Shown: positions 52,464 through 60,987 of the stretch, one piece after another
Position numbering within the stretch: position 1 is the stretch's first letter
Layout: each line of letters opens with the position of its first letter
Origin: Chloroflexota bacterium
GTDB lineage: Bacteria; Chloroflexota; Chloroflexia; Chloroheliales; Chloroheliaceae
Length of the DNA stretch: 64,000 bases
Direction of reading: 5' to 3'
NCBI GenBank assembly: GCA_028287745.1
Contig: JAQBPB010000066.1
Span: forward strand, 109,544-173,543
Translations under genes and position numbers: made by a program
The notes under the pieces: model-generated
What the model was told of the DNA's origin: nothing
Database searches by the model: none
Seen by the model: the letters and a program-made list of their open reading frames with translations, nothing else

Positions 52464-52504
52464 CCCCTGGTCCTTATACTTCTTTGCCCGTTCCCGGCCA
52501 GTTT

Positions 52505-52735
52505 TCAGGTGAGAATAAAAGGCATGGAGTATTTAATGCCATCGGGGCCAATTGTAGATACTTCTATGCCGGGGTTGCCCGTATCCAGGTCCTTTATTGG
52601 CCAGGTCAGGGTAACGCCCAGGGCGGCATACTCCTGCTTAAGCGCGTCCATAAAATTCCGGCCGTTATTCTTAAGCGAAACCTCGATGTCGTCCGGGACC
52701 ATTTTTACAAACTGTTCAAATTCTTCGTAAGTCAT
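52505..52735 (-). CDS. Small acidic protein, unrecognised
   Basis: 76 residues, no membrane segment. It begins MTYEEFEQFVKMVPDDIEV and ends with a beta-rich half (GIEVSTIGPDGIKYSMPFIL). AGAGGG about 9 bases ahead of the ATG and typical codon use support it. It lies 28 bases upstream of the end of the GT-C gene that precedes it on the minus strand, so it may be the last gene of that operon. Confidence 0.65.
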   Translation of the reverse strand: MTYEEFEQFVKMVPDDIEVSLKNNGRNFMDALKQEYAALGVTLTWPIKDLDTGNPGIEVSTIGPDGIKYSMPFILT

Positions 52736-52763
52736 TCAAGCCCTCTGGAAGCTGTTTTGCTGC

Positions 52764-55109
52764 CTATTTCACCGGCGTAACCTTAAAGTCCCGCAGCCCG
52801 TAACTGAGCTTGCGACCATCGCTGTCCTGGCCTTTGGTAACGACCGAAGGAATCACCGGCTGCTCGAACGTGAAGGCGGTCAGGATATTGTTGCCGGGGT
52901 TAAGCTCCAAATCCAGGCTGAAGTCCTTCTCGTTGCGCGGCTGGCCGGGCGGGCTGGCCGGGAGTTGCAGGGTTGGGAAGTCGCGCTCGTAATTGAGCGT
53001 AAAGCGCAGGGTCCGGCTGGTCGCGTAGCTGAAAGCTTTGAAAGTAGCTTTGACCTTCAGGGGCTTGTCGGTCATGTTGACCAGGTAGATTTCCGCCGAC
53101 TGGCCGAATTGACCCCAGCGCCAGGTCTGGCCGTCTTTGGTGTCCGGCTTGAACCAGCCCTGGCCTATATCGGTTACCAGGGTAGGTAAGGGTGTGGTTA
53201 AAGCAGGGGTCTTGTAAGCCACGATTGTATTATCCTGGTAGACCGGCACCGGGTTGTCGCCCAGGGCCCTTTTCAGGAAAGTCTGGGCGGCTTCTTTCTC
53301 ACCGGGATCAATCGCGCCCGGATAGACCACGATGTAGCGAATGTTGAAGTAGTTGAAGAAAGCCGGGCTCATTGCCGGGAATTCCGGCCGGGTCAGGAAA
53401 TCGGTCGTTGTGGGAAGGGTCGCCGTATTATTGACCAGCGCTTCCGGGAAGAAAGGCGAATGGCTCAGGAAGTCGGTCGGGCCGAGCCGCTTGTGGTCGC
53501 GGGCAATCTGGCCGCCCAGCAGCTTTTTGTGGTGAAAGGTCTGGTAATACATTCGCTCGTGTTCCAGGCCGCCGTCTTGCACGTGCGATGGTACTTCCAG
53601 GATGGCGTATTCGGCTTTATCGGCCGCCAGGGTGGTCCGGTAAAATTCCGGCACAGGTATGATATCCATATGTACCGTAATCGGAGCGAACTCGGCCACT
53701 ATAATTACTACCATCGCCAGGCCCAGCAGGTTGGCCCGCGCCACCGGGCGTTTTGCCAGGGTCAGGGGTGCCTTCCAGCGCGCCGCTGCCCAGTCCATAA
53801 CCACTTTGGTACCCATGCTAGCCAGGGCGGCAATTGCCAGGATATACGAAACGCTAAAATTGCTGGGGTCGCGGCTGATATTCAGGCCGGGCAGGTTATA
53901 CAGGAACCAGTAAGGCAATTTCACGGCATCCAGGGTTAGCCCGTTCACGTGCAGGACCGGACCAAGCGCGAAGAAAGCATAGACAATTGCCAGGGTTAGC
54001 CACAGTCCAACTTTTATGCGCCTGGTCCGGAACCCGTACACCAGCGCCACCAGGGCCAAACCTAAAGGCAGGTAGCCCGGATTGAAAGAACCCTCAACCC
54101 CGCTGGGATTATAGGCATGGTAAAGCGGGGTCGGCAGGTGTTGGGCCAACCCGCCATAAAAGAAATTATGCCCGTTGGGAAGCAAGAAACTAAAGATATC
54201 CACCGACCGCAAAACGGTCTGGCTCTGGCTGGGCACCAACCACTGGCGGTTGCTGGCCTGACTGAGCATGCTAAAGAGCAAGGGGCTAATCAGGATGAGC
54301 CAGGTAAAGCCTATTACGGCGCTTTTGCCGAAAGTAAACACCCGTTCTCGCCAGTCCTGCGACCGCCTGACCAGGTAAAACAGGGTCGTGACAATCGTCA
54401 GGATAATCAGTTGCAGGGTGTAATACCACTCGGTAAGCGAGCAGGCCAGCAGGCACAAAATCGCCAGGCCCGGCCAGACCAATTGCATCCGGCCTTTAGA
54501 CCGGCCGTCCAGGGTGTGCAGCAAGCAAATAATATAGAGGGGTATCCATTGCTGTGAGATGAGGTTGACCTGGCCGCTTTTGAAAAAGTCCCATAACCAG
54601 GGGTTGCACCAGACAAAAATCAGCGTGCCTATCCAGGCTCCGAAGCGGTGGCCGCTGACGTAGAGGAACAGCCGGTAAGAACTCCATGTAGAAAGGGTCA
54701 GAGTCAGTAGGATTATCAGGTTGATGGCGATTTCCTGGCCGAAGATAACCCGGAATAAGACTCCCTGCAGGCTGACCAGCGGCTGGAAACTATGAAGGTA
54801 AAGGCTTATCCCGGCCGGATAATAGATGTAATCCGTGAAATAGGGATTGACCATCCGCCCAAAGAGGTTGTGCTGCCACTGCCAGTAATTCCAGAGGTTT
54901 TCATAGATGTCCGAGCCATCAACCGGGATTTTCGTGAACATTTCCAGGACAACTGTGCGCCCAAAGAACAGGGTTATCAGCAGGGCCAGGCCAACTTCCA
55001 GGGCCGGGGCTTTGAAACGCCCGGCCGGTTTTGCTGGTTCTGCCACATTTTCTGAGGTTCCGGTATTAACTACATTAGAAGACTGCTCTAGCAAATCAAC
55101 CCTTTCCAA
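52764..55109 (-). CDS. Large GT-C/YfhO-like membrane protein
   Basis: 781 residues with about 12-13 membrane helices in the first two thirds and a C-terminal extracytoplasmic beta-rich domain (about 590-780). After the first helix, the loop TKIPVDGSDIYENLWNYW carries acidic residues as in GT-C glycosyltransferases, and FTDYIYYPAG follows. It is likely a polyprenyl-linked glycosyltransferase of the envelope. The start is uncertain: TTG at 55109 lacks a ribosome site; TTG at 55094 has AAAGGG. It begins one base after the flippase-like gene stops, so the two are coupled. Confidence 0.75.
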   Translation of the reverse strand: MERVDLLEQSSNVVNTGTSENVAEPAKPAGRFKAPALEVGLALLITLFFGRTVVLEMFTKIPVDGSDIYENLWNYWQWQHNLFGRMVNPYFTDYIYYPAGISLYLHSFQPLVSLQGVLFRVIFGQEIAINLIILLTLTLSTWSSYRLFLYVSGHRFGAWIGTLIFVWCNPWLWDFFKSGQVNLISQQWIPLYIICLLHTLDGRSKGRMQLVWPGLAILCLLACSLTEWYYTLQLIILTIVTTLFYLVRRSQDWRERVFTFGKSAVIGFTWLILISPLLFSMLSQASNRQWLVPSQSQTVLRSVDIFSFLLPNGHNFFYGGLAQHLPTPLYHAYNPSGVEGSFNPGYLPLGLALVALVYGFRTRRIKVGLWLTLAIVYAFFALGPVLHVNGLTLDAVKLPYWFLYNLPGLNISRDPSNFSVSYILAIAALASMGTKVVMDWAAARWKAPLTLAKRPVARANLLGLAMVVIIVAEFAPITVHMDIIPVPEFYRTTLAADKAEYAILEVPSHVQDGGLEHERMYYQTFHHKKLLGGQIARDHKRLGPTDFLSHSPFFPEALVNNTATLPTTTDFLTRPEFPAMSPAFFNYFNIRYIVVYPGAIDPGEKEAAQTFLKRALGDNPVPVYQDNTIVAYKTPALTTPLPTLVTDIGQGWFKPDTKDGQTWRWGQFGQSAEIYLVNMTDKPLKVKATFKAFSYATSRTLRFTLNYERDFPTLQLPASPPGQPRNEKDFSLDLELNPGNNILTAFTFEQPVIPSVVTKGQDSDGRKLSYGLRDFKVTPVK

Positions 55110-55110
55110 T

Positions 55111-56127
55111 TTACAATTTGTCCGTAATTCTTATAGGCCCTGGTTTCCGCCGGGTGGCCCAGATAAGATAGCCCGCGCCTAAATTTACCAGTTGCAGCAG
55201 CAGGATAAAAGTCGAAAGACTGACCGCTTTTTCGATGGAGTAACCCAGTTTTCCCAGGATGGCGTTTAAGGCCACGTCACGGGTGCCGATGCCGCCAATT
55301 GAAATGGGAATCAGGGCCGCTACGGTTGCCAGGCTGCTGGACGCGACCAGTTCCAGAAAGTTCAGGTTCAAACCGAGGGCCAGGGCCAGCAGCCAGACCC
55401 GGAAAAGCACCAGACCGGTAGCCGCCAGCGTCAGGAAAAAGACCCGGATGAACCGGACGGGCCTGAGCTGTACTTCGGAGGCGGGCTGGTTGCGCCCGGC
55501 TTTCCGGCGCAAAAGCACTTTAAGGGCCAGACCGACCAGCCTATCTCGCCAGGCCGGTACCGAAAGTACCACCAGGCCGCCGGCCAATCCCAGCAGCAAA
55601 GCCAGCAAGGCCGGTAACAGGCTAAAAAAGTCGGAACCCAGCAGCAAAAGTCCGCTGGTAGCCAGCAGCACCAGCACCGCGATATCAAACAGGCGGTCTA
55701 AGATATTTGAAACAAGCGCAGTGGATAGCGAATAACCGTCCTGTTGAAGGTTCCAGGCTTTGATGAAGTCCCCGGCCTGGCCGGGCGTAAAGCTCCCGGC
55801 CGCCATACCAAAGGCGTACAGCCGGTATGACCGGTCGAAACTGACCGGCAAGCCCAGGTCTTTTAAAATTAACTGCCAGCGCCAGGCTTTCAGGGCAATC
55901 AGCGGGAACACCAGCAGCACCGAGGCCGCTACCAGCCAGATATTCGCCTGGAGCAGTTCTTGCAAAACTTTAGCCGGGTCAAGGTTCAGTTTCCAGAGGA
56001 AAAATAGCAGTAAGACGGTCCCTATCAGCCGGATTAGCCAGTTAAGGGCCGCTTTCCGGGGTGCCGGTGTTAAAGCCTCTTGGGTAACCAGGGGCGGAGT
56101 AGCGGGGCTGGGAGGTTGCTGTGGCAA
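55111..56127 (-). CDS. Lysylphosphatidylglycerol-synthase-TM/UPF0104 flippase-like protein
   Basis: 338 residues from a TTG at 56127 with GGAG upstream; an in-frame GTG at 56187 would add 20 residues but has no nearby site. About eight membrane helices. UPF0104/AglD features include ALKAWRWQLILKDLG, FTPGQAGDFIKAW and IPISIGGIGTRDVALNAIL. The family includes lipid flippases and AglD-type glycan transfer proteins. It is directly coupled to the GT-C gene downstream. The 5' region contains a duplicated segment (56118-56212). Confidence 0.85.
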   Translation of the reverse strand: MPQQPPSPATPPLVTQEALTPAPRKAALNWLIRLIGTVLLLFFLWKLNLDPAKVLQELLQANIWLVAASVLLVFPLIALKAWRWQLILKDLGLPVSFDRSYRLYAFGMAAGSFTPGQAGDFIKAWNLQQDGYSLSTALVSNILDRLFDIAVLVLLATSGLLLLGSDFFSLLPALLALLLGLAGGLVVLSVPAWRDRLVGLALKVLLRRKAGRNQPASEVQLRPVRFIRVFFLTLAATGLVLFRVWLLALALGLNLNFLELVASSSLATVAALIPISIGGIGTRDVALNAILGKLGYSIEKAVSLSTFILLLQLVNLGAGYLIWATRRKPGPIRITDKL

Positions 56128-56212
56128 CGCGCGGAAAACTCCTTTTTCTATCTGGCACCGGCAATTGAAATTAACGGCTGGCAGCACGCTGTGGCACCAG
56201 GCGGAAAACTCC
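56118..56212. repeat. Direct repeat spanning the start region of the flippase-like gene
   Basis: A 25-base segment (GCTGTGGCA, four variable bases, GCGGAAAACTCC) occurs at 56118-56142 and again at 56188-56212, exactly 70 bases apart. On the minus strand each copy reads GGAGTTTTCCGC, then a potential start codon, then CCACAGC, so the ribosome site and start region are duplicated. Confidence 0.8.
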
Positions 56213-56298
56213 GGATAATTTCATGCCGCTAAGTAAGGTTGAATCGACCGGGCTTATTATCCGGTAAGCCCGGCTCTACGTCAAGCCCGCCTATGGCC

Positions 56299-56952
56299 TT
56301 AGACCGGCTGGCTCATAATCGTGTCATAAAACATCACTTCAAATTCGTGACTCAGTCGGACCGCCCGGGTGATTTTCCGGCGGTCTTCTTCGGATTGGTA
56401 CGCTTCCAGCAAGTTCCGGTCGACCGGTTCAACCGCTTCCCTGATTTGATCATGCAGCGTAAAGAACTCGACCTGGGCCGGGGTCAGGCCGTAGTGCCTG
56501 ACCAGGGCCGGGCCCACCCGGGCGCAAATCTGGATAAAAATATCTTCGCTGGCGCTGACCGACGCAATTTTCTCGGGCGCGCTCCCGTAAGTCAGCATCC
56601 AGTAAAAGAAGTTGGTCAGCGCCATGCACCCGGCCAGCGGTTCTACCTCATCAAAGTCGGCCTGGCTGAGGCCCAGGGCCGCGCCAAAATCCAGCAGCAG
56701 TTTATAACCGCCCTTTTTCGGGATTAATTTTTCCAGTAGCAATTCCTGGGTTGCCAGGTCGCTTGCTCCGGCGATAGCCAGGGCGTCCAGCCGGTAAGCC
56801 TCGCGGACCAGCCACCAATCCTGGAGGGCGAACAGCTTCAAGCGTTCTACCTCCAGGGTGCCGCCCTCGATGCCCTGCCACAGCGGGTGGTGCAGGATTC
56901 TTTCCCGCAGCGGGGCTAAATCCTCAGTTAAAATTTTATTGGCGAAACTCAT
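56299..56952 (-). CDS. TenA/PqqC-like protein (thiaminase II fold)
   Basis: 217 residues, all helical. HPLWQGIEGGTLEVERL and FALQDWWLVREAYRLDAL match the opening of TenA-family helical bundles, and RAVRLSHEFEVMFYDTI matches the closing helix. TenA members hydrolyse aminopyrimidines in thiamine salvage; related CADD/PqqC proteins are oxidases. The usual TenA Cys pattern is not obvious, so activity is uncertain. No thiamine riboswitch or thi gene is nearby. Confidence 0.78.
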   Translation of the reverse strand: MSFANKILTEDLAPLRERILHHPLWQGIEGGTLEVERLKLFALQDWWLVREAYRLDALAIAGASDLATQELLLEKLIPKKGGYKLLLDFGAALGLSQADFDEVEPLAGCMALTNFFYWMLTYGSAPEKIASVSASEDIFIQICARVGPALVRHYGLTPAQVEFFTLHDQIREAVEPVDRNLLEAYQSEEDRRKITRAVRLSHEFEVMFYDTIMSQPV

Positions 56953-57123
56953 CTGGCGCTATCTTCTCTTTCTTTTCGGGTCAGTATGACACTTTTAACC
57001 GGCTGTCTACCGGCGTCAACCCGCTTTTATACTTTTGTCCATTATCATTTAATTGACCCAAACTTCAGGTGGGGCCTGGAAATTGAAAGGCAGTTTAAAC
57101 AGTTTCCCGGAGGTATTATAGCA

Positions 57124-58023
57124 GTGAAAAACACAAAAATTCTTGTCTGGCTGGTAGGGTGCATTGCCTTATTGTCGTTTATCGCGTCCGGGCTGGGCGT
57201 TTTCTGGCAGGGGAACGGTCCCCGGCAGAACTTTATCACTTTGCACGGTGAGACGGTTTCTATCCTGGGCAGCGGCCTGTACCGGTTCGACACAGTTACA
57301 AACGCTTCCCAGGTAATCGCTCAGGATGTGGTTACCCTGATTTTGGGCATTCCACTGCTTATAATATCTACCGGTCTATACCTCAAAGACCTTTTGCGTG
57401 GCAAACTGATGCTTTGCGGCACGCTGGCTTACTTTCTCTATACCTATACTTCGTATACCATGCTGGTCGCCTATAACGGCCTGTTTCTGGTCTATGTGGC
57501 GCTGTTTTCGCTGAGCCTGTTTGCCTTTATCCTGGCTCTCATGTCAATTGAACTGGAGGCTTTACCGGCCCATTTCTCGGTCAGACTTCCCCGGAAGTCA
57601 ATTGCCACTTTTCTATTTGTGCTGGCCTCTTTTTTACTGCTGGCCTGGGTGGCCCGGATTGGTTCTGGCCTGCTGAATGACCTGCCCCCGGTGGGCCTGG
57701 AAAGTTCTACTACCCTGGTAATCCAGGCCTTGGACCTGGGTATACTGGTCCCGTTGAGTTACCTGGCCGGTATCCTGTTGCTCAAGCGTCGGGCCTGGGG
57801 CTATTTACTTTCGTCAATCGTGCTTTTTAAGAGCTTAACCCTGGGGACGGCTATTTGCGCCATGGTCCTGGGCCAAATCCTGGCGGGCGTGGAAGTAGGG
57901 CTGGTAGAGGCCATTCTTTTCCCGGCTATTTCTCTGGTGGGTATCGGCTTAACTATCGCTCTTCTGAAAAATATTACCGAGAAAGTAGCCGGTTATAACG
58001 AAACCTTGCTTTTTCAAAAATAA
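57124..58023 (+). CDS. Polytopic membrane protein, unrecognised
   Basis: 299 residues from a GTG at 57124, chosen because GGAGG lies 10 bases upstream; the frame is open 46 codons earlier without a site. About eight membrane helices (VWLVGCIALLSFIASGLGVFW first). Between helices 1 and 2 is a short extracytoplasmic loop (FITLHGETVSILGSGLYRFD). No family was recognised with confidence. It is divergent from the TenA-like gene and stands alone. Confidence 0.75.
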   Translation: MKNTKILVWLVGCIALLSFIASGLGVFWQGNGPRQNFITLHGETVSILGSGLYRFDTVTNASQVIAQDVVTLILGIPLLIISTGLYLKDLLRGKLMLCGTLAYFLYTYTSYTMLVAYNGLFLVYVALFSLSLFAFILALMSIELEALPAHFSVRLPRKSIATFLFVLASFLLLAWVARIGSGLLNDLPPVGLESSTTLVIQALDLGILVPLSYLAGILLLKRRAWGYLLSSIVLFKSLTLGTAICAMVLGQILAGVEVGLVEAILFPAISLVGIGLTIALLKNITEKVAGYNETLLFQK

Positions 58024-58060
58024 AAGCGCGTGGTACGGCTCCGGGTCACCCATTCTACGT

Positions 58061-58573
58061 TCAATGTGTCACGTTCAACGCCCTACGAATATGGTTAATT
58101 TGCAGGCGCAATCCGGCGACATGCAGGGCCAGCCCGGCCAGGGCTAACCAGACTCCCCAGCCTGGCGCAGCATCGGGGTTTTGCTGGACTGGGCTGCGGC
58201 CGCTCAGGTCAATTAAAGTCCAGGACGCCAGCGGTACGACGAGGATTAGCACCACAAAGGCGCCCAGCCACTTTAACAGGCCGGATAACGGCGGCCGTTC
58301 CAGGCGGTAGTAAAGTTCGACATAGCTAAAGCAGCTAATGGCTGAAAACAGGATAAACAAATTGATGCCCCAGAAAGAGAGCAGCACGCCCCAGACCGGC
58401 TGCCAGCCCCAGTCGGAACTTTTGCCCAACCGGCCGTAGAGCCACGGCCCGGCAAACCCGGCCAGCACCAGGGCCAGCCCGGCCAGTTTCAAATACAAAG
58501 GGAGCGGTGATACGACCGGCGGTGTGGCCTTGTCCGGTAGGGCTTTCTTATTTTCTTCCTGGTGTAAACTCAT
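58061..58573 (-). CDS. Four-helix membrane protein, unrecognised
   Basis: 170 residues. Four hydrophobic segments (about 25-47, 58-80, 100-122, 140-160), with a short charged N-terminus (HQEENKKALPDK). No conserved catalytic motif is visible. The ATG has AGAGACAGG upstream. It lies about 70 bases downstream of the 58641 gene on the same strand. Confidence 0.7.
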   Translation of the reverse strand: MSLHQEENKKALPDKATPPVVSPLPLYLKLAGLALVLAGFAGPWLYGRLGKSSDWGWQPVWGVLLSFWGINLFILFSAISCFSYVELYYRLERPPLSGLLKWLGAFVVLILVVPLASWTLIDLSGRSPVQQNPDAAPGWGVWLALAGLALHVAGLRLQINHIRRALNVTH

Positions 58574-58640
58574 CCCAACCTGTCTCTTATTGGTTTCAAA
58601 TCCGGTCCATAGGTCAGTCCCGGCCAGCTTATTATAGAAC

Positions 58641-59345
58641 TTAGTCCTTTAAAAGGCGTTTCAGGGCCGCCTGCCACAAGGGGTCGGCCGGCGATACCGA
58701 AAGATCCGGCGGCAGCGGGTTATATTCTACCTGCAAGCCACGCCGGGCCATTTCTTCGGCCAGGGGCCTGGTTGCGGCCAGCAGGCGGCGGCTTTCGGCC
58801 AGGCCGCGTCTTTCCGCCTGGAGAAGCCCGGCAATCGCTTTGGCGTCTTCCGCCTGGCGGTCGCTTCTTTGTAAAGGAATAATAAAGTTTGGTCTTTCAC
58901 TCAGGCCGGGATCCAGCGGATAATCACCGGGCGAAAGCATATTTCTCGAACGCAGCACGAAGTTCGGCAGGGTGGTCAGCCAGGCGCATTTGGCGGGGTG
59001 TTGTAGCGACCAGGCCGGGAAGTCCAGGCAAATTATTAAATCCACCGGCCGGGCGTTGCTTTCTTTCAGGTCAATCAGGCGCCAGGCAAAGGCGGCTTTG
59101 GAAATATCGCGCGGGGCAAAGCTGCGCTGGGGCACTTTGACGGTTTCGGCGGTACGCCCCGCCGCTTTGAGAGCTTCTACCATGGCGAGGGCCAGGGCGG
59201 CCCGGTATTGGCCTATATCGCCGGTATCCTGGGCATCGCCTTCTTCTCCTGGGTCGTCCTGGCGTTTTTCCAGGCGGTCAAAAGTAACCTGCGTGTGAGC
59301 CACTAAAACAGTTTCAATTTTCCTGGGTTGGTTTTCGGCACTCAT
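58641..59345 (-). CDS. Glycosyltransferase N-terminal-domain-like protein
   Basis: 234 residues, soluble. The segment VDLIICLDFPAWSLQHP and the following CAWLTTLPNF resemble the N-terminal lobe of a group of family-4-like glycosyltransferases, in which the equivalent phrase reads DLVIATKFPAYLVRHP. A second Rossmann lobe is missing; the C-terminal third (about 165-234) is helical with RRGLAESRRLLAATRPLAEEM. It may be a truncated or degenerate transferase or an accessory subunit. No frameshift was seen, and the frame ends in a normal stop. Confidence 0.6.
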   Translation of the reverse strand: MSAENQPRKIETVLVAHTQVTFDRLEKRQDDPGEEGDAQDTGDIGQYRAALALAMVEALKAAGRTAETVKVPQRSFAPRDISKAAFAWRLIDLKESNARPVDLIICLDFPAWSLQHPAKCAWLTTLPNFVLRSRNMLSPGDYPLDPGLSERPNFIIPLQRSDRQAEDAKAIAGLLQAERRGLAESRRLLAATRPLAEEMARRGLQVEYNPLPPDLSVSPADPLWQAALKRLLKD

Positions 59346-59410
59346 TACAAGTTGTTCTCTAAATTACTTTGCTAAAAATAATCTGATATAAAAATAATCT
59401 GATAAAGGAA

Positions 59411-59432
59411 AACCCCGCTGGTGGGCGGGGCT
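59411..59432 (-). terminator. Terminator after the SH3 gene
   Basis: CCCCGC (59413-59418) pairs with GCGGGG (59425-59430); on the minus strand it is followed by TTTTCC. It lies about 26 bases beyond the 59459 stop. Confidence 0.8.
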
Positions 59433-59458
59433 TAGTGTAACACATTTTTATTTCGAGC

Positions 59459-60484
59459 TTACGAAGCGGGGACTGCTTCCAGGAAGGTTGATAGAATCCA
59501 GCCGTCCTGTCCGTTATAAGAAACCGGCCACCATACGCCGCCTTCAATTGTGCGGCGGTCAGCGCTCCGGATGGTCACTAACTTGCCGGGGGCAATCTTG
59601 GTCAGGATAGTGCTGGCGGTGCCCGTACCCGGTTCTTTGCGCAAGTTCACCCCGTCCGTGCCGGTGACTCTGGCCTGGGTCGCCGCGGCCTGGGTATTTA
59701 CCGGCGTTGGCGGTGTCGGGGTAGAAGTCGGCACCAGGTTCGAAATGGTTACCGTTGGCGGTACTAACGGCTTGCCCGCCACAGTCGGTTGAGCCTGGGT
59801 GGCGGCTACCACACTGGGCGTTGCGTTCCCGGTGGTGTTTACACCGGCAGTGACGGTGCCGCCCTGTACGCTGGCGGTCGTCGGGGTGTCCTTTTTAGGA
59901 CCGAGTACATTCAGAACAATAAAGAGCGCGAAAGCGATAATTACGACCCAGGGCAGGATCCGGATAAGATTTATCCGGGAAATCGGGCCGTCAATTTTAT
60001 CGTAATAGGGAATGTTTTCAACTAACCAGCGCCTGGTCTGGCTGGGCTTGGCGACTACCCCCGGGGAGGCATCCGCTTTTTCGCGCCGGGTAATAACCGG
60101 CATGCCATTGGTCTGGGCCGGATTGTTCTGGACTGCGGTGCCGCGCGGGCGAAGAATGCCGTCACTCGGCACCCGACCCCGGTTTACTCCGGCATCCACC
60201 AGGCCGCTATCCGCCGAAGGGTTGGCATTATTGCCTGCGGCCGGATTATAGCCATTTATTTCTGCTACTTCGGTTGTCGGAACGGGTTCCCAGTAGATTC
60301 TGGCCCGGAAAACCTGTTCACAGTCAATCGTAGCCGCGTCTACCAGGTGGTTAGCCCGCCGGTCATAAAGCCGGGGGTTACGGCACCAGCCTTTGCGCCA
60401 GAGCGGCGCTGGTTCGAAATAGCGGCAGTTGCCACATTTCCGGTTGCGCGGTAACGATTTTGTTTCTTGCTTTGTCTCCATCAA
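59459..60484 (-). CDS. Membrane-anchored SH3b protein with N-terminal four-Cys motif
   Basis: 341 residues. The cytoplasmic N-terminus has C17, C20, C34 and C55 (C-x2-C, then RYFEPAPLWRKGWCRNP and DCEQVF), a likely metal or Fe-S site. A Pro/Asn-rich linker (about 75-170) leads to one membrane helix (about 175-192). A Thr/Pro-rich linker and a bacterial SH3 domain (about 265-338; VNLRKEPGTGTASTILTKI, GWILSTFLE) lie outside. The layout suggests a cytoplasmic redox or metal sensor coupled to a cell-wall-binding domain; the function is not known. Confidence 0.8.
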   Translation of the reverse strand: MMETKQETKSLPRNRKCGNCRYFEPAPLWRKGWCRNPRLYDRRANHLVDAATIDCEQVFRARIYWEPVPTTEVAEINGYNPAAGNNANPSADSGLVDAGVNRGRVPSDGILRPRGTAVQNNPAQTNGMPVITRREKADASPGVVAKPSQTRRWLVENIPYYDKIDGPISRINLIRILPWVVIIAFALFIVLNVLGPKKDTPTTASVQGGTVTAGVNTTGNATPSVVAATQAQPTVAGKPLVPPTVTISNLVPTSTPTPPTPVNTQAAATQARVTGTDGVNLRKEPGTGTASTILTKIAPGKLVTIRSADRRTIEGGVWWPVSYNGQDGWILSTFLEAVPAS

Positions 60485-60987
60485 TTTCTAATTCCTAATA
60501 GGGCCAGGATATATCCCGGTTTTTAGCTTTCAGCCACGCCAAAATAGTGAACATTCAGTAAATCAGGAAACGCTCGACGGTGAGACTTATTTAGAGTTGC
60601 CAGTGTATGAATGGTCAGTAAGCGCGGTCAAGGTCTTGCTTAATACCTTTTTGTTAAAATCCCATTTGCCTCAATTAAAACGGCTAAGTGAACCAGCCAA
60701 TCGGGCGGTGCTGAGTCGGAGTGTAACCCAAACTTTAGACTAAGTCAAGTGAAGCCAACAGCTTTCTAACTGGGAATCCCCATTATGATAAGCTAAAGGT
60801 GTCGAAGCTAGCCTTCACATTTTCTTAAACCTGATTTATTTTGTCTTAAATTCCAACCTGTTTTAAACTTTTTACCTTACAAGCGGCCGACCCCGGCTTT
60901 AGAAATGTGAAATGAATTAAGAACTGTTAATGTAATATTAACATACTATCGATTCCTACACAATTACTTCAGGCCATTATTATTGAT
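60485..60987. other. Intergenic region
   Basis: About 500 AT-rich bases between the RpiR-type regulator and the SH3 gene, both on the minus strand. A small inverted repeat GTTAAT/ATTAAC lies at 60926-60942. It should contain the SH3 promoter. No open frame with a ribosome site and no known RNA was seen. Confidence 0.5.

Noticed and set aside
56953..57123. TPP riboswitch near the TenA-like gene
   Set aside because: No CUGAGA-type or other TPP aptamer motif was found, and no thiamine gene adjoins it.
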